A DNA stretch of 64,000 bases from Bacteroidota bacterium (GTDB lineage Bacteria > Bacteroidota > Ignavibacteria > Ignavibacteriales > Ignavibacteriaceae): the NCBI GenBank assembly GCA_021824145.1, contig JAKALM010000007.1, positions 1 through 64,000 on the forward strand, in the 5' to 3' direction. This document shows, piece by piece, positions 8,499 through 18,530 of the stretch (the stretch's first letter is position 1; each line of letters starts with the position of its first letter). The notes below the pieces were generated by a model that was given only the letters and a program-made list of their open reading frames with translations, had not been told where the DNA came from and did no database searches. Both the position numbers and the translations under genes were made by a program.

Positions 8499-8977
8499 AT
8501 AAACAGTTTTCACAAGACAGCATAGTGATTGCTAAAGTAGATGACCTTCTTAATTGGGCTCGCTTATCATCACTCTGGCAAGTTGGATTTGGTTTAGCAT
8601 GCTGTGCAATTGAAATGATGGCAACATCAGCTTCACATTATGATTTTGATAGGTTCGGAGTAATACCACGCCCTTCTCCTCGTCAATCTGATGTAATAAT
8701 TATTTCTGGCACGGTTACATTAAAGATGGCAATTCGAATTAAAAGACTATATGAACAAATGCCAGATCCAAAATATGTAATTTCGATGGGAAGCTGCTCA
8801 AATAGCGGCGGGCCGTATTGGGAACATGGTTATCACGTTTTAAAAGGAGTTGATAGAGTTATTCCAGTTGATGTTTATGTCCCGGGTTGTCCTCCCAGGC
8901 CAGAGGCTTTATTAGAAGGTTTATTAAAACTTCAAGATAAAATAAGAAATCATTCATCCGTAAAGAAGTCAGCATGA
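8486..8977 (+). CDS. nuoB: NADH-quinone oxidoreductase subunit B
   Basis: Peripheral-arm subunit carrying the terminal [4Fe-4S] cluster N2 that passes electrons to quinone. The four ligand cysteines are present: the adjacent pair Cys39-Cys40 in [10 protein letters not shown], Cys104 in MGSCSNSGG and Cys134 in VPGCPPRPE. The 163-residue length is typical. It overlaps nuoC by four bases (ATGA). Confidence 0.97.
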   Translation: MGLLDKQFSQDSIVIAKVDDLLNWARLSSLWQVGFGLACCAIEMMATSASHYDFDRFGVIPRPSPRQSDVIIISGTVTLKMAIRIKRLYEQMPDPKYVISMGSCSNSGGPYWEHGYHVLKGVDRVIPVDVYVPGCPPRPEALLEGLLKLQDKIRNHSSVKKSA

Positions 8978-9504
8978 AATCAGCACAAGAAATTTTTGAT
9001 TTATTAAAAACAAAATTTGGGGATTCAATAATTGAGTTGGTATCAACTCAACCAACCGAACCATTCATAATAATAAATCCAACCGAAATTGATAAGGTTT
9101 GCTTTTTCTTAAGAGACGATGAGGAATTATTATTTGATAATCTTATGAATCTTTCTGGTGTAGATGATGCCAATGGAAAAAACATTTCTGATGGAGATGG
9201 AGCTACAAAAATTGAAGGCGGAACATTAAGCGTTTATTACCATATTGAATCTACAAAACTTAGACATAAATTAGTTTTAAAAGTATCTACACAAAGAGAA
9301 AAACCAGATGTTGCTTCTGTAGAACAAATTTGGCGGCATGCAGATTGGCATGAACGTGAAGCATTCGATTTATTAGGAATTAATTTCCTTAATCATCCCG
9401 ATCTTAGAAGAATTTTAATGCCTTATGATTGGGAATTTGGCTATCCATTAAGAAAAGATTACAGCAATCCTGAATTTTATCAAGGAATGAAAGTACCATT
9501 TTAA
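8974..9504 (+). CDS. nuoC: NADH-quinone oxidoreductase subunit C
   Basis: The 30-kDa-type subunit of the complex I Q-module, 176 residues. The signature [13 protein letters not shown] and the following [20 protein letters not shown] are intact. It is encoded separately from nuoD, unlike the fused nuoCD of some Gammaproteobacteria. It starts inside the nuoB stop codon, and nuoD begins 27 bases after its end. Confidence 0.96.
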   Translation: MKSAQEIFDLLKTKFGDSIIELVSTQPTEPFIIINPTEIDKVCFFLRDDEELLFDNLMNLSGVDDANGKNISDGDGATKIEGGTLSVYYHIESTKLRHKLVLKVSTQREKPDVASVEQIWRHADWHEREAFDLLGINFLNHPDLRRILMPYDWEFGYPLRKDYSNPEFYQGMKVPF

Positions 9505-9531
9505 TGTTCAAATTATAAAGACAAATTCTAA

Positions 9532-10683
9532 ATGATTATTGATACAGAAAATAATGTAAAAGCACAAAATGGTTTAAGAACCGAACACATGGTATTAAAC
9601 ATGGGGCCTCAACATCCTTCTACTCACGGAGTTTTGAGGTTGGAACTTGAACTTGAGGGAGAAATAATAAAAAAAGTCATTCCTCATATTGGATATCTTC
9701 ATCGTTGTTTTGAAAAACATGCCGAAGCAATGTCTTATCCGCAAGTAGTTCCATATGTTGATAGAATGGATTACCTAGCAGCAATGTATAATGAATTTGG
9801 ATATGCTGTTGCTGTTGAAAGGCTTCTTGGTATTCAAGTTCCGGAAAGAGTTGATTATATACGAGTAATAATGGGTGAACTTCAACGAATTGCTTCTCAC
9901 CTTGTAGCTATCGGAACTTACGGAATGGATATTGGAGCTTTTACTCCTTTCCTTTATTGCTTTAGAGACCGTGAAAAAATATTAAGTTTATTCGAAATGA
10001 CTTGCGGCGCTCGCTTGCTTTATAATTACATTTGGCCAGGCGGTTTATCACATGATATTCATCCTGATTTTATAAGATCTACAAAAGAGTTCGTTAAGTA
10101 TTTCCGTCCTAATATAAAAGAATTGAATGACCTTCTTACAAACAATAAAATATTCATAGATCGTACAGCAAATATTGGAATTCTTCCTGTTGAAACTGCA
10201 ATCAATTATGGCATCACAGGACCAAATCTTAGAGCAAGCGGTTTGAAATGGGATTTAAGAAAAGATGATACTTATTCTATTTATAATAAATTTGATTTTG
10301 ATATTCCAGTTGGACAAGGATTGCAAGGAACTGTCGGCGATTGTTGGGATAGATACTATATTAGAGTTTTAGAAATGGAAGAGAGTCTCAAAATTATTGA
10401 GCAAGCAATTGATCAAATTCCGGAAGGTGATGTTACTTCAGCTATTCCTAAAAGAATAAAACCACCTGTTGGACAAATATATTCGAGAGTTGAAAATCCA
10501 CGCGGAGAACTTGGGTATTTTATTATGAGCAATGGTTCAGTTAATCCTTTTAGAGTAAAAGCAAGAGGCCCATCCTTTGTTCACCTTGGAATAATGGATG
10601 AATTATGCAAAGGACACATGGTTGCAGATATTATCGCAATCCTTGGCAGTATTGATATAGTTTTAGGAGAAGTAGACAGATGA
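9532..10683 (+). CDS. nuoD: NADH-quinone oxidoreductase subunit D
   Basis: The 49-kDa-type subunit, 383 residues, which forms the quinone-binding pocket with NuoB. NMGPQHPSTHGVLRLELEL near the N-terminus holds the conserved histidine at the quinone site, and RASGLKWDLRKDDTYSIY and VKARGPSFVHL are family motifs. The hydrogenase-type nickel cysteines are absent, as expected. It overlaps nuoH by four bases. Confidence 0.97.
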   Translation: MIIDTENNVKAQNGLRTEHMVLNMGPQHPSTHGVLRLELELEGEIIKKVIPHIGYLHRCFEKHAEAMSYPQVVPYVDRMDYLAAMYNEFGYAVAVERLLGIQVPERVDYIRVIMGELQRIASHLVAIGTYGMDIGAFTPFLYCFRDREKILSLFEMTCGARLLYNYIWPGGLSHDIHPDFIRSTKEFVKYFRPNIKELNDLLTNNKIFIDRTANIGILPVETAINYGITGPNLRASGLKWDLRKDDTYSIYNKFDFDIPVGQGLQGTVGDCWDRYYIRVLEMEESLKIIEQAIDQIPEGDVTSAIPKRIKPPVGQIYSRVENPRGELGYFIMSNGSVNPFRVKARGPSFVHLGIMDELCKGHMVADIIAILGSIDIVLGEVDR

Positions 10684-11753
10684 CATACGATTTTTTCTAT
10701 AAATTATTTGGCAGCCAAGTAGTAGCAGCAATTATTCAAGGATTGTTACCGCTGTTTGTTTTCATTCTCCCCTTTGCAGTCTTTGCTGTTTGGCTTGAGA
10801 GAAAAGTTTCCGCACACATGCAAGATAGATTAGGTCCAATGCGCGTAGGTTGGCATGGATGGCTTCAAACCATAGCAGACATTTTAAAATTATTACAAAA
10901 AGAAGATATTATTGCAAGCGAAAATGATAAGCCACTATTCAATATTGCTCCGCTTCTTGTATTTATTGGAAGTTACGCAGCATTCGCAGCAATTCCATTT
11001 TCAAGCGCTTTTATCGGGTCGAACTTAGACTTGGGAGTATTTTTTATAGTTGCTGTTTCAGGATTAGTTGTAGCAGGAATTTTAATGGCTGGCTGGGCTT
11101 CTAACAATAAATATTCTTTACTGGGCGCAATGAGATCAGCAGCTCAAATTATCAGCTATGAAATTCCAACTATCCTTGTAATAGTTACAATAGTAATGGT
11201 AACCGGAACGTTAAACTTAAACACTTTAAGTGAAATGCAAACCGGTCACTTCTGGAACTGGATGATTTTGGGTGGACCAACTTTAGGAGTAGCAAAGTTT
11301 TTAATGATTCCATTTATGATTATTGGCTTTGTTATAATTTACATTAGCTCTCTTGCAGAAGTTAATAGAACACCTTTTGATATTCCTGAAGCTGAATCGG
11401 AACTAGTTTCTGGTTATCATACTGAATATTCGGGAATGAAATTCGCAATGTTCTTTTTAGCAGAATATGCTAATATGTTTGCTGTATCAGCTGTAGTTGC
11501 AGCACTATTTTTTGGCGGATATCAATCACCAATTGGTTATTTGGGAAATTTAATAGGAATAAAATGGCTTATTCCTATTGAACAATTATTCTGGTTTACA
11601 GCCAAAGGATTGTTCTTTGTATTTGTTCAAATGTGGCTTAGATGGACCTTACCAAGGCTGCGAGTCGATCAACTAATGGCAGCTTGCTGGAAATATTTAA
11701 TTCCTATAGCATTTGTCAATTTAATTATTATTGGCTTAATAACTCTAATGTAA
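10680..11753 (+). CDS. nuoH: NADH-quinone oxidoreductase subunit H
   Basis: Membrane subunit joining the Q-module to the proton-pumping arm, 357 residues with about eight helices. VWLERKVSAHMQDRLGPMR (43-61) and AEVNRTPFDIPEAESELVSG are the two conserved signatures, including the acidic residues of the E-channel. It follows nuoD with a four-base overlap and precedes nuoI by four bases. Confidence 0.97.
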   Translation: MTYDFFYKLFGSQVVAAIIQGLLPLFVFILPFAVFAVWLERKVSAHMQDRLGPMRVGWHGWLQTIADILKLLQKEDIIASENDKPLFNIAPLLVFIGSYAAFAAIPFSSAFIGSNLDLGVFFIVAVSGLVVAGILMAGWASNNKYSLLGAMRSAAQIISYEIPTILVIVTIVMVTGTLNLNTLSEMQTGHFWNWMILGGPTLGVAKFLMIPFMIIGFVIIYISSLAEVNRTPFDIPEAESELVSGYHTEYSGMKFAMFFLAEYANMFAVSAVVAALFFGGYQSPIGYLGNLIGIKWLIPIEQLFWFTAKGLFFVFVQMWLRWTLPRLRVDQLMAACWKYLIPIAFVNLIIIGLITLM

Positions 11754-11757
11754 AAAG

Positions 11758-12315
11758 ATGAGAGAATATTTAAAAAACATATGGACTGCAATAATTACAA
11801 TTTTGATTGGAATGAAAATTACTTTCAAACATCTTTTTGTTCCTGCAGTTACAATTCAATATCCTGATGTAAAACCACAATTACCTGAAAGAGAAAGAAA
11901 TCGTCTTTATGTTAATATGGACGATTGTATTGGCTGCGATCAATGTGCGCGGGCTTGTCCGGTAAATTGTATTTCAATTGAAACAGTAAAAGGATTACCA
12001 ACAGAAGATCTTGGAAAAACTTCTCAAGGAAGAAAAAAAGCTTTGTGGGTAACTAATTTTACAATTGATTTTTCAAAATGCTGCTATTGCCAATTATGTG
12101 TTTTCCCATGCCCCACCGAATGTATTTATATGACTGATGTTTATGAATTTTCGGAATATGAACGTGGAAATCTTATTTATAATTTTTCAACCTTAACACC
12201 GGAAGAAGCTGAGCAGAAAAAAATTAATTATGCTCAATTTGAAGCTGATAAAGCTAAAGAAAAAGCTGCTAAAGCAGCCGCTCCGGTAAATACATCTGCT
12301 CCAAAGGAACAATAG
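11758..12315 (+). CDS. nuoI: NADH-quinone oxidoreductase subunit I
   Basis: Ferredoxin-like subunit with two [4Fe-4S] clusters (N6a and N6b): CIGCDQCARACP (57-68) and CCYCQLCVFPCP (108-119), followed by the partner cysteine of the pair. It is 185 residues long. The N-terminus has an amphipathic helix that would lie on the membrane, and the Ala/Lys-rich C-terminal tail (about 155-185) is an unconserved extension. If NuoEFG are truly absent, this cluster pair would be the entry region for electrons from another donor such as ferredoxin. Confidence 0.96.
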   Translation: MREYLKNIWTAIITILIGMKITFKHLFVPAVTIQYPDVKPQLPERERNRLYVNMDDCIGCDQCARACPVNCISIETVKGLPTEDLGKTSQGRKKALWVTNFTIDFSKCCYCQLCVFPCPTECIYMTDVYEFSEYERGNLIYNFSTLTPEEAEQKKINYAQFEADKAKEKAAKAAAPVNTSAPKEQ

Positions 12316-12319
12316 AAAA

Positions 12320-12808
12320 ATGACAATATACGATTTAATATTTTATTTGTTTGCTGCAATAACTGTCATCTCAGCTTTTTTTGTTGTTACTACAAGAAAC
12401 ATTGTTTATTCAGCTTACTATCTTCTTTTCACTTTTTTTGGTGTTGCAGGAATTTATGTTTTACTTGGAGCTGACTTTATAGCAGTTGTTCAACTAGTTG
12501 TTTACGTTGGCGGAATATTGATCTTACTTCTATTTGGCGTAATGTTAACTAACAGAATTACCAACGTTCAAATTAAAACTGGAACTATAAAAATAGCTCC
12601 CGCTGCCATAGGAGTTGCACTTTTTGCAGGTATACTTGGTGCAGCATTACTTAAGACAAACTGGAAGACTATAAATTCAGAAATTCCTATTTCAACAACT
12701 CATACTTTGGGTTTACTTTTAATTCAACAATATGCAGTAGTATTCGAACTGCTTGGAATTCTTCTTTTAATAGCGCTGATTGGTGCTGCATCAATGGCGC
12801 GTAAATAA
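12320..12808 (+). CDS. nuoJ: NADH-quinone oxidoreductase subunit J
   Basis: Membrane-arm subunit of 162 residues with five predicted helices. AYYLLFTFFGVAGIYVLLGA and FIAVVQLVVYVGGILILLLFG are characteristic; the latter covers the helix-3 region with the pi-bulge. It sits four bases after nuoI and six before nuoK. Confidence 0.95.
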   Translation: MTIYDLIFYLFAAITVISAFFVVTTRNIVYSAYYLLFTFFGVAGIYVLLGADFIAVVQLVVYVGGILILLLFGVMLTNRITNVQIKTGTIKIAPAAIGVALFAGILGAALLKTNWKTINSEIPISTTHTLGLLLIQQYAVVFELLGILLLIALIGAASMARK

Positions 12809-12814
12809 TTTATT

Positions 12815-13132
12815 ATGAATATGACACAAATAGGTTTAAATCATTTTCTTTTTGTTAGCACAGTACTTTTCTGTTTAGGAATTTTCGGAATCATTACTAG
12901 AAAAAATGCTGTAATGGTTCTGATGGGAATTGAACTAATCTTAAACTCAGCTAACATTAATTTCATTGCATTTGCAAAATACGGCAACTTTGGGTATCAA
13001 GGACAAATCATGGCTTTGTTCGTAATTATTCTAGCCGCCGCAGAAGCCGCTATTGCACTTGCAATTGTTCTGAATATTTATAAAACATTCTCAACAGTCA
13101 ATGTTGATGAAATTGATACTATGAAGGATTAG
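12815..13132 (+). CDS. nuoK: NADH-quinone oxidoreductase subunit K
   Basis: Three-helix membrane subunit of 105 residues. GIELILNSANINFIAF and AAAEAAIALAIVL carry the two buried glutamates of the proton path. The start could be the ATG at 12815 or the ATG two codons later. It is separated from nuoL by one base. Confidence 0.96.
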   Translation: MNMTQIGLNHFLFVSTVLFCLGIFGIITRKNAVMVLMGIELILNSANINFIAFAKYGNFGYQGQIMALFVIILAAAEAAIALAIVLNIYKTFSTVNVDEIDTMKD

Positions 13133-13133
13133 C

Positions 13134-15260
13134 ATGACAGGGAATAATTTGATACAAATTGCTTTAATAATTCTTTTTCTCCCTCTGCTGGGATTTACCG
13201 TTACTCTTTTCTTAGCCAAAAAAGTTAAGAAGATTTTTCTCTTCGAAACTTTTATTTTAATAGTTTCATTTATTCTTTCTGTAGCTCTTGTCTTCTTTAA
13301 ATTGAATTATTTTTCGCAAACTACTTTTACCGGAGAAGTAAATTGGATTAACCTTGGCTCAATTAGCATTGACCTTGGAGTAATGGTAGACAACATCGCT
13401 GTTCTAATGATTTTTGTAGTATCGCTAATAAGCATGCTGGTGCATCTTTTTTCTATCGCTTACATGCATGGAGACAAAAGATACAATCGTTACTTTGCTT
13501 ACCTTGGCATCTTCACTTTCTCAATGAATGGTATCGTTTTTACACACAACATTTTGATGATGTATATCTTCTGGGAACTTGTTGGCCTTTCATCTTATTT
13601 ATTGATTGGATTTTGGTTTGAGAAAAAATCTGCTTCAGATGCTGGTAAAAAAGCATTTATTGTTAACCGCGTCGGCGATCTCGGATTCTTTTCTGGTATT
13701 TTGATTCTATTTGCAACTTACCACACATTTACATTTGATAAAATATTTCACCAAATTTCTCTAGGAGTAATTCCATTCAACAGCGAATTTTGGCTAACAG
13801 TTACAGGTATTTTGATTTTTGCAGGTGCTATCGGAAAATCAGCTCAATTTCCTCTTCATGTTTGGCTGCCGGACGCTATGGAAGGCCCAACCCCAGTAAG
13901 TGCTTTAATACATGCTGCTACAATGGTTGCCGCAGGAGTTTATCTTATAATCAGAGTCTTCCCTATTCTAACCGGAAATGCTCTTGAGTTCATTGCTATT
14001 ATAGGTGCTCTATCTGCATTCATTCCCGCTACTATTGCAATTACCCAAAATGATATCAAAAAAGTTTTAGCTTATTCAACTGTAAGTCAGCTTGGTTATA
14101 TGGTAATGGCACTTGGAGTTGGCGCTTATAAGTTTGCATTCTTTCACCTTGTAACCCACGCATTCTTTAAAGCTGCTCTCTTCCTTGGTTCCGGCTCAGT
14201 TATTCATGCAATGCATCATGAGCAAGACATCAGAAAGATGGGCGGACTAAGAAAGAAACTTCCATTAACTTATGCAACATTTTTAATTTCTACTTTAGCA
14301 ATTTCTGGAGTTCCATTAACTTCTGGCTTTTTAAGTAAAGATGGAATTCTTGCTGGTACTTTTGCATTTGGTAATTTAACAGGACAATGGTTCTTCGCAT
14401 TTGTAGGTTTCCTTGTGGCCTTAGTAACTGCTTTCTACATGTTCCGTTTGGTTATATTAACCTTCCATGGAGAACCACGAGATAAAGAGAAATTCGATCA
14501 TGCTCATGAATCTCCTTTTGTTATGGTAATGCCCCTGGTTGTACTAGCTACTCTTTCAATTTTTATTTGGTATACGCCAAATCCGTTTAATCCCGAACAA
14601 GGTTGGTTTTTATCTAAATGGGTAAAAGCACCAACAATTGTTACTCCGCAAGATGCTCGTTATTCTTTCTTAAAATCTGACGAAATAAAACCAGAAGCTA
14701 ATGTTCCAACTGTTCAAAATGTTCCGGCACAAACAACACAAGAAATAAATGGTTCGGAAGAAGAAGTTACATTTTCAAAAACATATACAGAAGCAATGGA
14801 ACATGCACATATTCCAGCAATGATGCTCTCGCTTGGACTAGCTGGAATCGGAATTCTTTTTGCTTTCATGTTCTATCAATGGAAGAAATTGGATCCGGAC
14901 AAACTTGCTGAAAAGATAAATCCGCTTTACAAACTATCTCTTAACAAATGGTACTTCGATGAAATTTATGATGCAACTTTTGTTGCACTAACATTGGGTA
15001 TAAGTAAATTGTTTGCTTGGTTTGACAATTACATTATTGATGGAATTGTTAACGGTTCTGCTGCTTTAACAAAACAAGTTTCAAATTTCAGCGGAAAATT
15101 TGACAATATTGTTGTAGACGGTGTTGTAAACGGTGCGGCATATTTAAGCGGAATTGTCGGCTTGATGTTCAGAAGATTACAAACAGGTAAAGTTCAAACA
15201 TATATTGTATTAGTAGTGTTCTCATTAGTAATTATATTATTCATATTTAAGTCATTTTAG
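13134..15260 (+). CDS. nuoL: NADH-quinone oxidoreductase subunit L
   Basis: Largest antiporter-like proton-pumping subunit, 708 residues. It has YIFWELVGLSSYLLIGFWFE (residues about 143-162) with the key glutamate, LPDAMEGPTPVSALIHAATMV in the discontinuous helix region, and the long C-terminal lateral helix after about residue 600. A polar segment around residues 500-555, rich in Glu, Thr and Pro, interrupts the C-terminal half and looks like a lineage-specific loop. It is not closely similar to the MrpA-type paralogs seen elsewhere. Confidence 0.96.
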   Translation: MTGNNLIQIALIILFLPLLGFTVTLFLAKKVKKIFLFETFILIVSFILSVALVFFKLNYFSQTTFTGEVNWINLGSISIDLGVMVDNIAVLMIFVVSLISMLVHLFSIAYMHGDKRYNRYFAYLGIFTFSMNGIVFTHNILMMYIFWELVGLSSYLLIGFWFEKKSASDAGKKAFIVNRVGDLGFFSGILILFATYHTFTFDKIFHQISLGVIPFNSEFWLTVTGILIFAGAIGKSAQFPLHVWLPDAMEGPTPVSALIHAATMVAAGVYLIIRVFPILTGNALEFIAIIGALSAFIPATIAITQNDIKKVLAYSTVSQLGYMVMALGVGAYKFAFFHLVTHAFFKAALFLGSGSVIHAMHHEQDIRKMGGLRKKLPLTYATFLISTLAISGVPLTSGFLSKDGILAGTFAFGNLTGQWFFAFVGFLVALVTAFYMFRLVILTFHGEPRDKEKFDHAHESPFVMVMPLVVLATLSIFIWYTPNPFNPEQGWFLSKWVKAPTIVTPQDARYSFLKSDEIKPEANVPTVQNVPAQTTQEINGSEEEVTFSKTYTEAMEHAHIPAMMLSLGLAGIGILFAFMFYQWKKLDPDKLAEKINPLYKLSLNKWYFDEIYDATFVALTLGISKLFAWFDNYIIDGIVNGSAALTKQVSNFSGKFDNIVVDGVVNGAAYLSGIVGLMFRRLQTGKVQTYIVLVVFSLVIILFIFKSF

Positions 15261-15287
15261 GTTGTAAATATTTTAGGTAAATAGACA

Positions 15288-16889
15288 ATGCAAAACTTTC
15301 CTATATTATCGTTCATTACATTACTTCCAATACTTGGAATGGTTATAATTTTATTCATTCCTAAGAAACAGGAAATAGTAATCAAAAGTACCACACTCGC
15401 TATTACTGCTATTCAACTAATAGCTGCAATTATTCTTTTAAAAAACTTCAACTATGCGTTAGGTGGTGTAAACGATCCTTCTTCTTTTCAGTTTATTGAA
15501 AAATTTAGATGGATTGATATCACGGGTTTTTCCTGGATTGGAAGAATTAAAATTGATTACTTCATGGGAATTGATGGAATAAGCGTTCCACTCGTTTTAC
15601 TGACGGCAATTATCTCCTTCATTGCAACACTATCTTCATGGACGATAAATAAATCGGTAAAAGGATATTTTGCAATGTTCCTTTTATTAGATACCGGAAT
15701 GATGGGTGTATTTGTTGCGTTAGATTTCTTCCTCTTCTACATTTTCTGGGAATTGATGCTTCTCCCAATGTATTTCTTAATTGGAATCTGGGGTGGACCA
15801 CGAAGAGAATATGCAGCAATCAAGTTCTTCCTTTACACTCTATTCGGAAGTATTTTTATTTTGATTGTAATGATTGCGTTATACTTCAGCACAACGGAAG
15901 TTCTTGCTGACGGGACAAAAGTTTTCACATTCAATATGCTTTCAATGATGAATCCACAGAACTTTACTGCAACTGGAATTCTATCTCCACTAAATCCGAA
16001 TAATCTTAGACTAATAGCATACATTGGATTATTTGTAGGTTTTGCAATTAAAATACCTATGTTCCCTTTCCATACTTGGCTTCCAGATGCACACGTTGAA
16101 GCACCAACTGCAATCAGTGTTATTCTTGCCGGTGTTCTTTTAAAAATGGGAACTTACGGAATCTTGAGAGTCTGCTTCCCTATTTTCCCTGAAATTACTC
16201 GTCAATTAGTTTGGTACATTGCATTGTTTGGAATGATTAACATTATCTATGGTGCACTTTGCGCATTAGCTCAAAAAGATTTTAAGAAGATGATTGCTTA
16301 CTCATCAATTTCTCACATGGGACTTGTTCTTCTCGGAATGGCTTCACTTAATTCGATGGGAATTACTGGAGCAGTCTTCCAGATGTTTAATCACGGAACA
16401 ATTACTGCAATGCTATTCTTAATTGTTGGTGTTATATACGACCGTGCTCATACAAGAGGTCTTGATGAATTTGGCGGACTTGCAACACAAATGCCAATTT
16501 ATGCTGGCTTTACAACTCTCGCTTTCTTTGCAGCAATTGGTTTGCCTGGCTTAAGCGGCTTTGTTTCTGAAGCTTTCGTTTTCTTAGGCGCATTTGGGTT
16601 CACAAGCATAAGAACTTTAACAGTTATTTCTACACTTGGAATTCTTCTAGGTGCCGGCTATATGCTATGGGCGATGCAGAGAGTTTTCTTAGGAAGCTTA
16701 AAAGATAAATGGGCATCGCTTAAAGATTTAACTTTTAGAGAATATGCAATGCTTGTTCCGTTAAGCTTAATTGTACTTTTCTTAGGCATTTATCCAGCAA
16801 CAATGCTCAATTTGATGAATTCATCAGTAAATGCAATGGTGAAATTCATGGCAAATGCTCAAACAATGTATGGTTCATTATTGCATTGA
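15288..16889 (+). CDS. nuoM: NADH-quinone oxidoreductase subunit M
   Basis: Antiporter-like proton-pumping subunit, 533 residues with about fourteen helices. FYIFWELMLLPMYFLIGIWGG carries the key glutamate, and PFHTWLPDAHVEAPTAISVILAGVLLKMGTYG-type sequence follows (about 264-290). A loop with many polar residues near 205-235 is slightly longer than in E. coli. It starts 27 bases after nuoL and ends 28 before nuoN. Confidence 0.96.
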   Translation: MQNFPILSFITLLPILGMVIILFIPKKQEIVIKSTTLAITAIQLIAAIILLKNFNYALGGVNDPSSFQFIEKFRWIDITGFSWIGRIKIDYFMGIDGISVPLVLLTAIISFIATLSSWTINKSVKGYFAMFLLLDTGMMGVFVALDFFLFYIFWELMLLPMYFLIGIWGGPRREYAAIKFFLYTLFGSIFILIVMIALYFSTTEVLADGTKVFTFNMLSMMNPQNFTATGILSPLNPNNLRLIAYIGLFVGFAIKIPMFPFHTWLPDAHVEAPTAISVILAGVLLKMGTYGILRVCFPIFPEITRQLVWYIALFGMINIIYGALCALAQKDFKKMIAYSSISHMGLVLLGMASLNSMGITGAVFQMFNHGTITAMLFLIVGVIYDRAHTRGLDEFGGLATQMPIYAGFTTLAFFAAIGLPGLSGFVSEAFVFLGAFGFTSIRTLTVISTLGILLGAGYMLWAMQRVFLGSLKDKWASLKDLTFREYAMLVPLSLIVLFLGIYPATMLNLMNSSVNAMVKFMANAQTMYGSLLH

Positions 16890-16917
16890 TAAAATTTCCG
16901 AAATAATAATTTAATGA

Positions 16918-18438
16918 TTGATTAAAGTGAATACGAATAATTTAAATTATCTTGTCAACAGTTTATACTTAATTAAGCCTGAATTAGTAATCTCGGCAAT
17001 TATTGTTCTATTGGTACTTGTCGATTTAATTATGCTGAAGAATAAAAAACTTCTTCCGTACATTTCAATCGCTGGACTTCTTATTGCAGGTTACTTTATC
17101 ATTGAGCATTTTGAAACAAACTCATTTGCATTTTCAACTAGCAGCAGTGCTGGAATGTTAATAGTAGATCCATTCGGAAATTTCTTTAAACTTCTAATTG
17201 TTTTTGCTTCTATTTTGGTAGTTCTTTTTTCAGTTACTTCTGTTGAAATTAAAAATAGCTTAGACAGGCATGGAGAATATTACGCTCTTATTTTCGGAAT
17301 GATTCTCGGAATGATGTTTATGGCTTCTGCTTCAGATTTAATCGTTATTTATATTTCACTTGAACTTGTTTCATTATCATCCTATGTATTAGCTGGTTTT
17401 ACCAAACAATCGCTTAGAAACAGCGAAGCATCATTAAAGTATGTTATTTATGGTGGAATTTCTTCTGGAATAATGTTATTCGGAATTTCAATTATTTACG
17501 GAATTACCGGAAGCACAAACCTTTACGAAATAAATTCTCTAATTCAAGCTCCTCAAGTTCAAAGCTTAACTTTTCTGCTTGCAGGAATTTTAATTTTTGT
17601 CGGAATCGGTTATAAAATTTCAGCAGCGCCATTTCATTTTTGGACACCAGATGTTTATGAAGGCGCTCCAATTCCAATTACAGCTTATCTATCTATTGCC
17701 AGTAAAGCTGCAGGATTTGCTTTATTAATTAGGTTTATAAAAGTTACATTTATTCAATCAATCGATCCAGAAGGATTCTGGCATTTGCTTTCAATAATTG
17801 ATTGGAAATCATTTATAATAATTATTTCCATATTGACTATGACTCTTGGAAATTTTGCTGCTCTCTGGCAATCTAACATGAAACGACTACTTGCCTATTC
17901 AAGTATTGCGCATGCAGGATATTTACTTTTAGGATTAGCCGTAATGTCAAATGAAGGAATAACTGCTATTTTAATTTATTTTGTTGTATACGCTTTTATG
18001 AATCTTGGAGCTTTCTTTGTAGTAATGTTAATTGCAAATAAAATTGGCAGTGAAGAACTAGATGATTATAAAGGCTTAAGTAGTTCAACTCCATTCCTTG
18101 CAGTTTCACTTTCCATATTTTTAATCTCGCTTACAGGTTTGCCTCCAACGGCAGGATTCATCGGAAAGCTTTACATTTTTATTGCATTGATTGATGCAAA
18201 AATGATTGTTGTTGCAGTAATAGCACTTCTCAATACAGTTGTATCATTATACTATTATGTCAAAGTTTTGAAACACATGTTTCTAGATAAATCTGAAAAG
18301 GAAATCCCCGCAATATCAACTTCATATGCATCAGCTGTCTTGCTTATTGCAATTTTAGCCCCAGTTCTTGTATTTGGAATCTATTTCACTCCTTTAGTTG
18401 ATCTTGCTAAAAGCTCAATTACGCTTTTAGGTTTTTAA
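16918..18438 (+). CDS. nuoN: NADH-quinone oxidoreductase subunit N
   Basis: Third antiporter-like subunit, 506 residues. IYISLELVSLSSYVLAGF holds the conserved glutamate and APFHFWTPDVYEGAPIPITA is diagnostic of NuoN. The start is uncertain: TTG at 16918 or GTG at 16927. An ATG at 16914 is out of frame and stops after three codons. It is the last gene of the operon; a strong terminator follows 19 bases after the stop. Confidence 0.95.
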   Translation: MIKVNTNNLNYLVNSLYLIKPELVISAIIVLLVLVDLIMLKNKKLLPYISIAGLLIAGYFIIEHFETNSFAFSTSSSAGMLIVDPFGNFFKLLIVFASILVVLFSVTSVEIKNSLDRHGEYYALIFGMILGMMFMASASDLIVIYISLELVSLSSYVLAGFTKQSLRNSEASLKYVIYGGISSGIMLFGISIIYGITGSTNLYEINSLIQAPQVQSLTFLLAGILIFVGIGYKISAAPFHFWTPDVYEGAPIPITAYLSIASKAAGFALLIRFIKVTFIQSIDPEGFWHLLSIIDWKSFIIIISILTMTLGNFAALWQSNMKRLLAYSSIAHAGYLLLGLAVMSNEGITAILIYFVVYAFMNLGAFFVVMLIANKIGSEELDDYKGLSSSTPFLAVSLSIFLISLTGLPPTAGFIGKLYIFIALIDAKMIVVAVIALLNTVVSLYYYVKVLKHMFLDKSEKEIPAISTSYASAVLLIAILAPVLVFGIYFTPLVDLAKSSITLLGF

Positions 18439-18457
18439 AGTAATTCTATAATCTTAA

Positions 18458-18487
18458 AAAAAACCCGCTTCTTCAAGCGGGTTTTTT
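18458..18487. terminator. Bidirectional intrinsic terminator after nuoN
   Basis: A perfect 13-bp stem, AAAAAACCCGCTT / AAGCGGGTTTTTT, with a CTTC loop. A T-run is present on either strand, so it can end the nuo operon from the left and the membrane-protein gene at 18531 from the right. Confidence 0.93.
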
Positions 18488-18530
18488 ATTATCATTTAAA
18501 ATACTTTTATAATATTTACAATCATTTTTA

